The position numbers and the translations under genes are program-made. DNA of 64,000 nt from Lichtheimia corymbifera B2541 (taxonomy: Eukaryota; Mucoromycota; Mucoromycetes; Mucorales; Lichtheimiaceae). The DNA lies in contig JNEU01000588.1 in the NCBI GenBank assembly GCA_000697475.1, forward strand, positions 1 through 64,000, given 5' to 3'. Position 1 is the stretch's first letter. Each line of letters begins with the position of its first letter. This document shows, one piece after another, positions 11,220 through 22,875 of the stretch. The notes beneath the pieces are model-generated. The model had not been told where the DNA came from. It did no database searches and saw only the letters and a list, made by a program, of their open reading frames with translations.

Positions 11220-12556
11220 TTAGCACTTTTTGGCCCGTCGTCGACGTAGTGTACCATTGGCCACTTTTTCTTGTCGTGTGACGCGACGAGATCGCATGTG
11301 TGCATGACGATTGCGATACGAGTCGACAGCCCGTTGAATTAATCCACGACGACCGCACAATTGGTCTTGGTTGAGCCAACATAGCTTCCAGCCAAGTTGA
11401 TTGCAGCTTGTCTCGTACTCCCAACGGTTGCCATCATAGTCTTCTTTGTCAACATTGGCTCGTGGATAGATCTATTTTTGGGTTGTCGCTCTCGTAAGCT
11501 AACGAAGAAAATGGAAAAAGGAAAGAAGGAAATTCTTTTACTCACAGCATTCATCATGCGAAAATCTCCAGGAATGTCATCCAATGGACAATTATCAACA
11601 TCGGTACGTACGGTGTATTCCTTTACAAGGCGATCGTGTGAATATAAAAAGGTGATATGCTCAACACCATTGATTGTATGTGCCACAGGCTCATGAGCAG
11701 AAAGCGAAACCACTGACGCAACCGATGGATGAGAAGAATTGCGGCGGCGATATGGGCGTGCTGGAGCCGAACGTCGGCGACTGTTTCGGGTTGCATTGGT
11801 GGATGATGCATTCGTGGCACCTGCTGCTGCTGCTGCTGCTGTCGCGTTATTAGCAACAGGATGATGGACTTGGTGTTGCTGCTGTTGGTGTTGCTGCTGC
11901 TGGAAAGCAGATGGCATGTAACACATGAGCGGATTCATCATCTGGGATTGTCCAGAGGTTGCTCCCACTGATGATGGTGATGTCTCATTAAGCGTGGCAC
12001 CAGGAAACTGCATTCCAAACCATGGAGGGAACTGTGTTGCTTGTTGAGCAGCCATAGCTGCTGCAGCTGCAGACATGGGCGATTCATCAGGTGGAGAAGG
12101 TGGAAGAAACATGTTATTGGAGGTTGTCGTGTAATCACTAGCACTTGGGAATTGCCAAGTATTCATGTCACCATATTGCTGTTGTTGTTGCTTGTCCATA
12201 CTTTGGCCATTGTTCGTAGTAGAAGTCGATGCTGATCCAGTGGCAGATGGAGGTGGAGAAGCTGGTGCATGCATCAATGACAATGAAGGGTCCATAAGCG
12301 TAGATGATGGAGGTGGTGGAGAAGCTGCTGCGGAAGAAGGTGCAGTTGTAGCCTGATCAAGAGGGAACAATGAATCTGAGAAGGTATTTCCAGTATCCGA
12401 TGGATTGGTGGCAGCAACGTGTTGTGCGGTAGACATGAATGATGAGGAAGGCCAATCGAGCTTGTAGGAAGGCTTAATAACATCTTCTTGCTCCATTGCC
12501 TTTACAAGAGCAGCCGCAAAGTCAAAAGAGGGATCTAGTGCAGTGTTTGGATCCAT
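11220..12556 (-). CDS. DUF8032-type protein with Q/S/P/A-rich N terminus, putative transcriptional regulator
   Basis: Two exons, 11546-12556 and 11220-11471, give 420 aa. The first 260 residues are low-complexity, with runs of S, P, A, Q and T typical of transactivation segments, and a basic patch RNSRRRSAPARPYRRR follows. The conserved C-terminal domain begins at VEHITFLYSHDRLVKEYTVR. It continues across the intron into IYPRANV, NRWEYETSCNQLGWKLCW and CGRRGLIQRAVDSYRNR, a block I recognise from fungal proteins grouped as DUF8032. The tail is strongly basic. No DNA-binding fold is named in this family to my knowledge, so the regulator role is inferred from composition only. The leader before the ATG is CT-rich on the coding strand. 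The glutamine runs, built from CAG/CAA, are probably length-variable. Confidence 0.85.
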
Positions 12557-13572
12557 GGTAGAGAAAGACAGAAAGAGATGTTTGTTGGAAAGAGGAATGT
12601 TTGTTAATTACAAGCAAAGAAAGAGAAAGGAAACCATTTACTGTGATCCAGATTCTGTACTCACTTTTGGCGGGAAAGGAAACAGACTGAAACATCGTAT
12701 TCTCATCATGCACAATGAGCTCATCATTTATGTTTTTTCCTCCGAGCAATCCGCTTTGGTCCTTGCGCATGTTTGACAGCCTCTCTTATCATATGTTTCG
12801 GGCTGTAGATTGCGTGACTATGATTGAATGAGTGGGCGTTGTTGTGGTGGGAGAATACAAGAGATGATGATCAATAATCATAATACGCTTAACTATACCA
12901 GGTAGTCATGTCAACCGTGATGTGATGATGGCATTATTGCGCTGTTCACTGTTGCTAGTTCTTTTCCTTTTGAGTCAAATAGTGCACCCAGGAAGTTCGT
13001 TTTACGCCCCGACTCCAACAAACCTGTCATGCGAATGAAACTTGTCGTGTATTTGATCTCGAGAACGCTCCCTAAAGGGATTTGGTCTTTTTGGTAACAC
13101 TGATGAAATATAAACACGTAGTATGGCAATCCATTGACCATGGATATGATCCTCCTTAACCAATGGTAAAGGAAAAAAGCCAAAGGAGGTGCTAAAGTAG
13201 AGATCAACAAGCGAGCGACACGTATACTACATACATATGATCATATGTATCTTGAAAGCATGCGCTAAAGGGTACGTCAACTGTAAATAATGCTTTCTAT
13301 ATGGTTACCTACACCGCTCGACAAAGCGTTAGGTAGAATAAAGTTGACTTGACTTGTGAATTGGAAGAGAGAGCGATGAAATTTTGGATGTGTAATGCAT
13401 AAAGCATCTTCAAGTAGTACTTTTTGATTAACAACCATCATAAATTAGCCTTCAACAAATGACAAGTGGATTGCATACATCATGTGATCATTTATTGGGG
13501 AATATATGGCAAGAGCTACATTATATGGAAACAGCAAGAAAATTATATTGCAGCCTACTGCCTCTTTCTCAC
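12557..13572. promoter_or_regulatory. Divergent intergenic region between the DUF8032 gene and SNRNP27
   Basis: About 1 kb separates two divergently transcribed genes. The DUF8032 side has a CT-rich leader (12557-12600 read on minus). I see no other gene; the frames at 12911-13210 and 13445-13816 are unsupported. Confidence 0.4.
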
Positions 13573-14373
13573 ATGCCACGCTCTCCGTCACCTTATCGTA
13601 GTAGCAGTCGTCGACGTTATCGAGACCTTGATCGCGCTTCTGTTTCTCCATCTCGATCTCCACCAGCACGTCGTTATCGTTCTCGTTCACCACCTTCACC
13701 TGGTGGCCGTTATTATTCTCGATCGCCACCAGCACGTCGTCCAAAACGCTCTCCTTCAAGATCGCTTTCTCGTTCACGATCACCTCCACGCTATCGCTCT
13801 CGCAGACGATCACCATCTCCTCGTGGAAGACGAGGCCGCCGTGGTCGTAGTCCTCGAGGTAAATTGGACTTGATTGAAACTTGCATGGAAACCCTTCAAG
13901 ATGCTTATGGATTCGTATAGATTATGACCGAGGAAGACGTCGTTCTTGGAGTCGATCCCCATCACGCCCTTCTAGAAGGTATTTTCAATACGAGAGGAGG
14001 GAGAGAGACATAGGTTTTCTAATAGTGGGGTGGTTGAGATAGATACAGTCGTGAAGCACCACCACGTAGACGATCTCCATCAGCATCTCCACCTCCACCA
14101 GCTGACGATAAACCCACTGTGGAAATCAACGAAGACGACGATGAGGAAACCAAAATGATGAAACTGATGGGCTTTGGTGGATTTGATACAACCAAGAACA
14201 AGCATGTGCCAGGCACTGATGCATCTGCAGCCAATGTTCGTAAACCTCTAAAGTACCGTCAATACATGAACCGTCGTGGTGGTTTCAATAGGTATGTATA
14301 TTACAGGAGGTGTTGTCATGGACTTGATTGCTTATGTATCTTTTTTCTTTCTAGACCATTGGATAAGGTTTAG
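13573..14373 (+). CDS. SNRNP27: U4/U6.U5 tri-snRNP 27-kDa protein (SNRNP27 family), SR-rich splicing factor
   Basis: This protein is part of the spliceosomal U4/U6.U5 tri-snRNP. The exons 13573-13858, 13921-13978, 14043-14291 and 14355-14373 give 203 aa. The first 125 residues are an RS domain with many SRS, SPS and RYRSR repeats. The C terminus is the family hallmark: [16 protein letters not shown], then [14 protein letters not shown], closed by RPLDKV, which is restored only after the last intron. The final coding exon is 19 nt. Length and layout fit the human protein (about 155 aa) with a longer RS region. The start is the first ATG in frame. Identity is very secure. Confidence 0.95.
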
Positions 14374-14629
14374 AACTGATAGCTTGCGCATGTGAGGAGC
14401 AAAAAGAAGAATTATGGTAAGTTGCATATCCATGGTTACAAGGGTGGAACCTATCACTCATGGCAAATCATAGGTAGAACATTTTGGCAATGATGAGGTA
14501 CGATGCAGAAGATAGAATGATGATCGACGGTTTATCTTTTTGGGGGAAGAAATAAAATGGACAAGATGAAAAAGAAGAATGAATGGTACAAATACTTTTG
14601 ATATACAAGAATAAAGGTTGGCTAGTAAC
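14374..14629. terminator. Convergent 3' region between SNRNP27 and bystin
   Basis: The two genes run towards each other with about 255 bp between stops. Read on the minus strand, A-rich stretches follow the bystin stop. No gene is seen. Confidence 0.35.
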
Positions 14630-16248
14630 TTAATCCATGAGAATGTCGCTGTCGTAATCCATTTGATCAATGGCATCACGGGATTGTGCGTGTGCAAGTT
14701 CCCGGCGCACTTCAGCAGCAATTTCGGGATGATGCTTGTGTTTGATAACATCATAAAGGATCTCTTTTTGCTCGGGAACAAGGTCCTGCTTGTATCTGCA
14801 ACAATGTATACGCATCAGCGCCAATCCCACTCCTCCCAATACCCTTTTTACTTACCGTTGTACGAAAACGAGCAATGACTGATGCCATAATACAGGCATT
14901 TCACGGGGATCATTTCTGAATTGCTGATAATGTTCGACCATTCCATCAATGACCTTGTATGGCAAAGCATACTTCTTGTCGAGGAGAACACGGATGAAGA
15001 GAGAGTTGGGACCGGTGTAGTCCATTTGAGCGAGACGGAGCAATGCAGCGGATGAGTGGAGTACGGGAATGGAAACCTTGGACAAGACACTACCAATGAT
15101 GGCAGCTTCTCTCAATGTACATGTGCCTGATTCGCATAGAGGGAAAAGGAAGCCCTTGAAAAAAGCAGATGGCTTGTAGAGACCTTTCTTGAGTGCCATA
15201 TACAAATGGTAATTGAGCTTTTTGTTCTCTTGGATATCATCACGCACACGATCGAGGAGCACATAATACATGAATCTAATACAGAATAAGACTTGGGTTT
15301 TCCTTTTGCATTCCCTGCCCTTTGGATACTTACTTTTGTGCTTGTTCAGTCTTCAAGTTGGAAACAAACATGCGAGTAGCTTCATAAGTGGCTTGAGGGC
15401 TCCAATTTTCAGGTTGTGTAAGAACGATGATCTCTTCCCAGTTGTCGAGCGATGGAATGATCTTGAAAGCTTTGGGAAGCTTGCCAGACTTGTACCGTGA
15501 AAGCAGTTGTCCAACCCTGATTTTGTTGTGTTATTACACTCTGATCTATATATATATCCACGCAGCCCCATTCATTATTTACTTTGTATAAACCTCAATG
15601 ACCTTTGGATTCATTGCTGGGCCTTGTTGTGCTATTGCATAAGAAATCGGAACATGAGTCATCTATCCGTATAAAGTGTACTCGCCCTTAGCAGTGACCA
15701 ACTCACCTTCACCATTAGCAGCAGCTTCATCCTTTGCATTCTTTTCCTCAATCTTTTCCATGATAAGGTCGGCCAATGTGCGTTTTTCAACAGGAGCAGC
15801 GGGCAAGAATTGCTTCAAGATCTCATCATCCTCTTCATCCAATTCGAGCTCTTCGTATTCACCATGCATATCTTCAGCATCCAGATCATCGTCACTTGGA
15901 TCAAAACCGAGAGGAAATCTTGACTCAAAGTTGTTGTTGTTGCTAGGTTCTTCAGGTTGCTGCTTGCCTTCGATTTCGTCTTGCTGCTCACGTGCGATCT
16001 TGAGAATCTTTTTGGAGAGCTTGGGATCAAGGTATTCCTAGCGACGATCTAAGTCAGCATAACAATGCATAATAGTAATAAAGGATCGGTTGGTTGGTTG
16101 GTACCTCGACGGTCTCGTCTCGTTGATTACGCTCGACAAACTTTTGACGAACAGTCTTACGACGCATTCCCTGATCAGGATTGTCGGCAAGCTCAACATG
16201 AAGAGGATCGTGACGCTCGACGTTGCGTTTGCTGGTGGTTTTTCCCAT
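14630..16248 (-). CDS. ENP1: Bystin / Enp1, 40S ribosome biogenesis factor
   Basis: Bystin binds pre-40S particles and is needed for 18S rRNA processing and export of the small subunit. Exons 16105-16248, 15707-16037, 15583-15631, 15334-15516, 14856-15275 and 14630-14795 give 430 aa, close to the usual 430-480. A basic N terminus ([20 protein letters not shown]) is followed by an acidic stretch ([13 protein letters not shown]), then the bystin domain with [23 protein letters not shown] and [20 protein letters not shown]. It ends with SDILMD. The third exon is only 49 nt. Its acceptor was chosen at 15632 because the nearer AG at about 15664 shifts the frame. The leader is CT-rich on the coding strand. 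Confidence 0.96.
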
Positions 16249-16659
16249 TGCTGTGTGTGTTCAAAAGAAAGAGAGCGGGGAAGAGATTTTTGTCTGATAA
16301 AAAAATTGGGAAGGGAGGGTGGCGTAGACTAAAATGTCAGCCCTTTATGCATCTTGAGCCTAATGCGGAAGGAGGTTCTTTCAGGCTGCTTAAAGTGAAT
16401 AACATTATGTGATAATATAGCTTCATGCTTTAAATTGTGCCTTCATATTCAATTAGAGAATGTAATGAGGATACGATGCATATGATATAGCAGTAAGAGT
16501 ACAAAGAGACTGAATTTATTACGATCGAGATCAAGAAGAGAGTGAATGTAGATGAGGCTGTACAGAACATGCAAAAGAAAATGAAAGGCAATATAAGAGC
16601 GGTGTGTAAAATAAAAAGGATCCTTGATGAATGAATGAATGACAATGTAAATGGATTGA
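16249..16659. other. Region between bystin promoter and Kelch-kinase 3' end
   Basis: Both neighbours are on the minus strand. The part next to bystin (about 16255-16310) is CT-rich when read on the minus strand, probably its promoter or 5' UTR. The rest is the 3' flank of the Kelch-kinase gene. No other gene is seen. Confidence 0.4.
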
Positions 16660-19600
16660 TTATTGTTGTTCTTCGAAATATGGATGATCCTATAACAAAA
16701 AGTAAAAGGTTATGTGTATGCCATTATATATGTGACACAGACAGATAAACTTACCAGCAATGTGGATGCACTGCCACGCTTGGATGGCTCACGACTGAGT
16801 AGCATTTTGATCAATTGACGTGTACGAGTATCAGGAATTTTGCGTTCGAGATTAGGGATGTAGAGTTCTTTGTGTTCGTTCCAACGTAGACCATTGTTGA
16901 GAATAGGCGTGGAGGGTGATGGATGAGAAATAAAGTGAAGGATCGTTTCATCTTTGATGTTGCCTGCAAACAATGCGTGCTTTGTCTCCAGCTCGTAAAT
17001 GACACAACCCAGTGCCCATAAATCCACACTCGGCGTAGCCACAACACCATTGGCACCTTCGAGACCGTATGTTGTTGCACGTGCTACCTCGGGTGGACAA
17101 TAGCGTGGTGTAATCACACCCACACATTCCTCGCCAATGGTTCGACTTGCTTCAAAATCAATCAACTTCCAAGATGCATCTGCACTACGTCGCATAATAT
17201 TACTCGGCTTGAGATCACAAAAAGCAATTCCTACATATATACATCCATCATTCAGTACCACATAGCGCTGCATAAATAAGCCTCCATTATTACCTCGTGA
17301 ATGACACCATGCAAGACATTCAATCACATTACGAGCAATGGCTCGGGTTTGCTGTGTTGTCCACGCATATTTCTCTGATCTTGCACGTCGAATAACTGAT
17401 CCCAACGTCTCGTCAAGACGTTCAAGCACTGTGACATATTTGACTTGATCCTCATCCTCATCATCATTATCTTGACTACTATTGGTAGCAGCAGGTTGTT
17501 GTTGTATAGAAGATGGCTGTGATGTGGATGATGATATACTTTGTCGTCGTCGAGGAAGAGGTGTACGGCTCTCGTCTTGAATGGTAAGAACTTCAAGCAA
17601 TTCCACTACGTGGGGTGACTTGAGCTTGATTAAGGTGCGACATTCTCTTTCCCAAGCTTCACGTCGACCAAATGATTTGATCGCCACTTTGTTCGTTGTT
17701 GCTGGCGATTGGCTACTGTTGACTTTGTTGATAAACAGGATGCTATTCATGGGACCAATGATAGGTGTCGTTGTCTGGTCAAGTTGGTATCGTCGAGGTA
17801 GCATGCTAGTGAGAGGTGCCAAAGCTGAAAATGCATCTTGCATAGATTCAGGTCGATGTCGTGAAGAAAGATCTTTTTTGGTGTCCACCATATGCTCACG
17901 ACTGGTGCTATCCGTAGCATTTCCGGATGAACTCTGTGCTGGCGTAGCAACCGATCCAGAGGATTGGATCTCATTCGAGTCAACTGCACTTTGGCTGCCC
18001 GATTCTTCTTCATTCACACGTCCAAGAGCAGCGAGCATTTCCAATGGACTAACAGTCTCATAAATATTCTCATTATTGCTATTGTCGGTGTTGCTATTGC
18101 TTGTATCATGTTGGAAGCGATGCATGGAGATGCGATGTGTTGTATTGTTGTTGTTGTTATCATTGTCTGGAGTGATAGGACGTGCCATTGGTACACTGCT
18201 CATATTAGAGGATGGATATTGATGATGAGTCAGTGGAATGGCTGCATTAGATCCACGACGAGCGTCATTGGTAGCACCACTTGCAGAGGCAGATGTTGTA
18301 GTTGCCAGGCTGAATTGTTGACTAGATGGTGGAATATAGCGTATGGGACCCATAGAGCCTTGAGCTTGATATGAGATGGATTCGGTATATGTGGTGTTGT
18401 CTTCATCATGGCTCGTGCGCTTGGTTGCAGGATTATCGGCATTGTGTGTTGCATGTGTCACGGTGATACCATCACGTGAACGCATTGCTTGTTCAGTTGG
18501 GCTTAGCATGCTGCTACCATAGCCAGATCGCACACTTTGAAGCACATCCATACTGCTGCTAAGAGGTGCACCAGCACTTGCTGTGATTGATGTAGGGCTT
18601 TGTGGACTGTAATGCTCGATTGGAATGGTCGTTGCAGCCGTTTGTCCACTACCATTGTCGTGTTGCACAGCAAATCGTGATGCAGGCATAGAAAACTCGT
18701 TGGGCTTTTGTGATAGCACTTCATTGGGTACTTGATTACCACAGCTACGTAAATGTACATCGGAAGGTGAAGTTGGTAGGAGTAAGGCTTTGCTGTTGTG
18801 TGCTGAATCGCGATAGCTGCGTGTGCCATTCGAATAAGTAGCCATCTCGCTGCCTGAATCGGTCACCATAGGTGATGGCAATTCCTCTAATACGCCTGTC
18901 ACGACCCTTTCAGTATCACCAAGTTCTGATCGCACACCATAAGAATCTCGGAAACTGAGTGAATTGGTCATAGCTGTCATTGCTTTGGATACACGTTTGC
19001 GATTGGGAGAGCCGGTAGCGGTATCAGATTGCTGATCATCACCGCCGTCATAATACCACCCTGTCGCATAATATTCGTTTCCACTCTTTTCTGACATGTC
19101 ATCTTTGGTTGCATCCTTTTGTTGCTGTTTACGACGCCGTCTCCATAACAAAAAGAGTAATGCTGCAATAAGTGCTGCTCCAACAACACCACCAACTACG
19201 CCACCAACAATAGCACCTGTTTTGCTGCTGCCACTACCACCACCACCATTGTCATCGCCGTTGCCAGAGGACCCGTCTGAGGAGGAGAAGCCGGTTGTAG
19301 GTATCTTTGACCAGCTCCATTTAACGGCGTCCAAGACGTACATGTGGGTATCGCTTGTAGCAGTAGCTCCCCATCCACCAAAAATATACAGCTTTTGATT
19401 TGCCTTATCCAAAACGGCTGTGTGACCTAAACATGCAGCACTCTATTTTCAGTACAAAAAGTGTGATATGGATTATTTTCATCCCTTTCTTACCCATTCG
19501 AGCACTTGGGCCCTGGCTGATATTTTCCATCTGCATACGCTCCCATGTGAGTGTGGGATAACTTGATGCATCCAATACCCAGACGTCTGAATCAGAAGGA

Positions 19601-20632
19601 CTCGGTGAACCACCGCCATAAACGATCATCTTGTCATCCATGCAATTCGCAGTATGCAATACACGACCACCTGGAGGGCCACTGGATCCACCACCCACTG
19701 CTACTTGCAAGTTCCATGCTCTTTTAGTGAGGTCGTACACGATCACATTCTAGTGGCAATTTAAACTTATCAGCGCGCATTGTTATCACATCACACGATA
19801 AAATTACTTACTGCATTGGCATCTGCTCCATTTCCCGTGGATGTTCCACCAAACACAACGAGGCAGTTACATGATTTGATGTAACAAGTTGAATGACCCG
19901 TGATAGCTGCACCATTGGAACCGGATGTCCATCCAAATGAATTCGCATCCAACATGTAAAGGTCGTTGAGGACAGCATTGGATTGAAGAAATCCATTGGT
20001 ATCGACAGCTGAACCACCATAAGTGTAGACTGTATTATTGACAGTGGTGATAGCGAATTGAGCTGCACGTGTAGGTGATGCAGTATCTTGAAGAAGAATT
20101 CCATTTGTACTATTTTAGTTGGAGGGGATAAAGGAGAGGAAATGTTCGACAACTTACTGGATGATGGGAAGCTCCAACTCCAATTATTGATATCCAGTTT
20201 CTGAAGCATACCCGATGTACCGCCACCTGTGGTATTGCCACCCACTACAATCATCTGCCCTGAACTTGGAAGGGTCGTCGCTCCAAAGTAGACTTGTGGC
20301 AACATATTCACGCCCGATTGCACCGTCGATTGCGCATTGTACCAAGATCCGTTACGAGAATCCCACACCCAAAGGCTGTTTGAACCGTGCACAGTACCGC
20401 CATAACTTTCAGACGTGTCTTCAGATCCGCCATACAAGATCACATATGGATCCAGGTACACTATGTAGCCGCAATGTCAGAGAGGGGGGAAATGCTTGTC
20501 AACCAACTAAATGATAATACCAGCAACATGACCAGCACGCCATGGCACATTGGTTTGAATGGTGCCTAGCTGAGCTTCCACGATAGATATCCCAGCAAGA
20601 AGGAGAATGGCGATCGTCCACCTCCGCAACAT
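16660..20632 (-). CDS. Secreted-ectodomain Kelch repeats, single transmembrane helix and intracellular protein-kinase domain
   Basis: Exons 20521-20632, 20158-20460, 19812-20086, 19494-19749, 17294-19426, 16755-17230 and 16660-16689 give about 1,194 aa. A signal peptide (RRWTIAILLLAGISIVEAQ) leads a Kelch-type beta-propeller with VILYGGS, MIVVGG, VYTYGGS, LVVFGG, MIVYGGG and LYIFGG blades. A glycine-rich membrane helix (IVGGVVGGVVGAALIAALLF) and a WRRRRK stop-transfer follow. After about 450 disordered S/T/N-rich residues comes a Ser/Thr-kinase-like domain: VAIKS lysine, FCDLKPSN catalytic loop (HRD altered to FCD, Asp kept), LIDFE in place of DFG (Asp kept), PPE for APE, DLWALGCVIYEL, and HPYF restored by the 30-nt last exon. 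The layout is that of a surface receptor kinase. Ligand and pathway are unknown, and activity is plausible but unproven. Confidence 0.9.
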
Positions 20633-22875
20633 GAGTAGTCAAAGTAGATATACAAAGAAAGAGATAAAGCTGGTTTCTATTATGCGTGTATATGTGATAT
20701 TGTGCGTGCGTGTGCGTGCGTGTGTGTATGTATGTATAATAGGATGCTTAAAGAAACGAAAATAAAAAGACAAGGGAAGGCCAGGAAGGGGTATCGCAAA
20801 ACGGAGTTTCCCTTTCTCGTCTTACAGTGTGGTGACCTTTCATCCACTCTCCCTTTCAATCATTGTAGTACTTTACTCTATTTACCTCCTGAATGGTATC
20901 ATTGTCATGGATTACTTTAATGTAATACATTGTACACTGATGCGGATGAGGATCATTCTTTATGATTTCTTTTGTTAGAATCCAATGCATGGGAGAAGCA
21001 AGGAGATAGGGTGCTTGGTTCTTTCTTTTTCTCTCTCTCTTTTTTTTCACCCTGAAATTTCCCGTAAACAGCGTCATGCATTCGTTCGTGTCACTCTGTG
21101 TCATATGCTCCTACTATATCAACGCTTTATTTGTTGCTCTCCTTGACGTAAAGTGGCGCGCGTTCCAGCGCACGGATGATATTCTTTTACTGCTCTCTTG
21201 CATATCACGTATGCAAACAGTGATGCACATTGTTTTGCTGAATAAAGAATTGGCTCGGGCTTTTAGCATCGACAAAAAAGAAACAACGCTTTGATTATGT
21301 TACAATATTCGTGTAACCGTTCATCCAAACAAGGTCAACCGATCTTATTTTGTTTCCGAACAACATGTCAACCATTCCACTGGAATCCACGCATATCATT
21401 ATATGCATCCAGCTAAAATAACACGTGTCCAAGGTTGATATGATGGATGAAGGTGGATGTTGTCACTGCATTAATGCAAAATGTCGTGGTTTGAATCATA
21501 GCTGCCGCAATGATGAGCTGGCTCTTATCTCTTGGGCTTGGCATCATAAATGAACCTTTGGCTGACAACACTATTTTCCCACACGCTATTACAATGCACA
21601 TTGGCATCATTTGCCACTGATGACAGATTTCAAGATATTCATCATCTCCCAATGTCATCGTCCTTTATATAGGTAACCCTCCCCTTTCCCCACTCATACT
21701 GTATCTTTATTATACTACTATGCGCAAGTTGTTGTTGGATATGTCGTTACACCACCCAAACTTTTTTTCTCGCAGAAACACAACTAGCTTTTAGATTATT
21801 AAGGCCTTATTAGTTGCTGGAGATGGATTGGGAGATATTCTTGTGAACTCCCAGGAGGCTTCTCATTGGTGGATATCATTTTACTACCATTTGATGATGA
21901 TGGCGAGTTGGCTTAGTCACATCACAAGACCGACATGCTTCTTATTTACCACTACGATCTGCAATTATGTGAGCGGTTCCCTATAAGCTACGCATAAGGG
22001 TTTTCAAATGCATTGCCTAACGACGTCTTGCTGGAAGCCAAAAGCCGCTAACAATTGGCAATCACCTGTAGTGAGAAGAAGGCTGTCAATCTGAGCTGTT
22101 GACACGTATGTACACGACGACCACGTGGATTGTTCTCGAAACAAATTCGCATACAATCCATGAACATCTACTACAAGGTGCTTAAGAAGGCAACCACATC
22201 TTCTTTCCTAAATGAGCTTTACAATATGTCATGTCCTTAACACCAAGATATATTCCCTTTTGTTATTATCATGTCTTCAGCTGGTGTTCATGCTGTTCTT
22301 TACGGATTGGAAGAATTTTCGATTTTGGTGAATGTTGTCATGGTTACACGAACGGTGACGGGGACTGCATCCCAACGTCGAATTGATGAATTCATTCGGT
22401 GAATAATTCAGATATCCCGCCACCATCATGCATGAATGGACGGGACATAGGAGATGGACTAAATAGATGGTAGATATGGTAACTGCGTGGAATGCTAGTG
22501 GTTAACGTAGTTTATTTGTTTTAAAAAGATGAGATGTGGATGCTTCATTCAAGGAGCACAGTGTGTGTTGTATGCTGTAAGACTGAAACACATCGTGTTG
22601 CACAGCAGCTTTGTCCATGCTGACATGTGATTTTATGTGCCAAGATGGCCTTTTCTAATGAGTGTAGATGAAGTGAATCTATTCAACGATAGAATGATGT
22701 GGATGGGAGGGTGAGTATGGGCGAGTGTATGAGTGTATGTATGTGGCGTTGAGGACTGTTATTTGATTGTGGATCACTGGAGCTGCATGCAAGATGAGAG
22801 AGAACTTGCTTCAAAAGAAGGAAATCTCAATTTGACAGACACCGCTTGTTTCCTTTTCTTTCCCTTTCTTCTCTC
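20633..22875. other. 2.2-kb intergenic region, one possible very small ORF
   Basis: Near 20640-20670 lies the leader of the Kelch-kinase gene, with a (GTGC/GTGT)n run at about 20702-20735. The remainder has no supported gene. The only coding-like stretch is an ATG-started 43-codon frame at 22271-22402. DDHD promoter elements should lie near 22700-22875, where a CT-rich stretch (about 22850-22880) precedes the start. Confidence 0.4.
22271..22402 (+). CDS. Possible small ORF (43 aa), unknown
   Basis: The frame starts ATGTCTTCAGCTGG in a good context and runs without interruption to TGA, with a balanced, coding-like composition (for example LYGLEEFSILVNVV and a basic, polar end QRRIDEFIR). I do not recognise it. 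It could be a micropeptide, a single exon of a missed gene, or chance. Confidence 0.25.
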   Translation: MSSAGVHAVLYGLEEFSILVNVVMVTRTVTGTASQRRIDEFIR

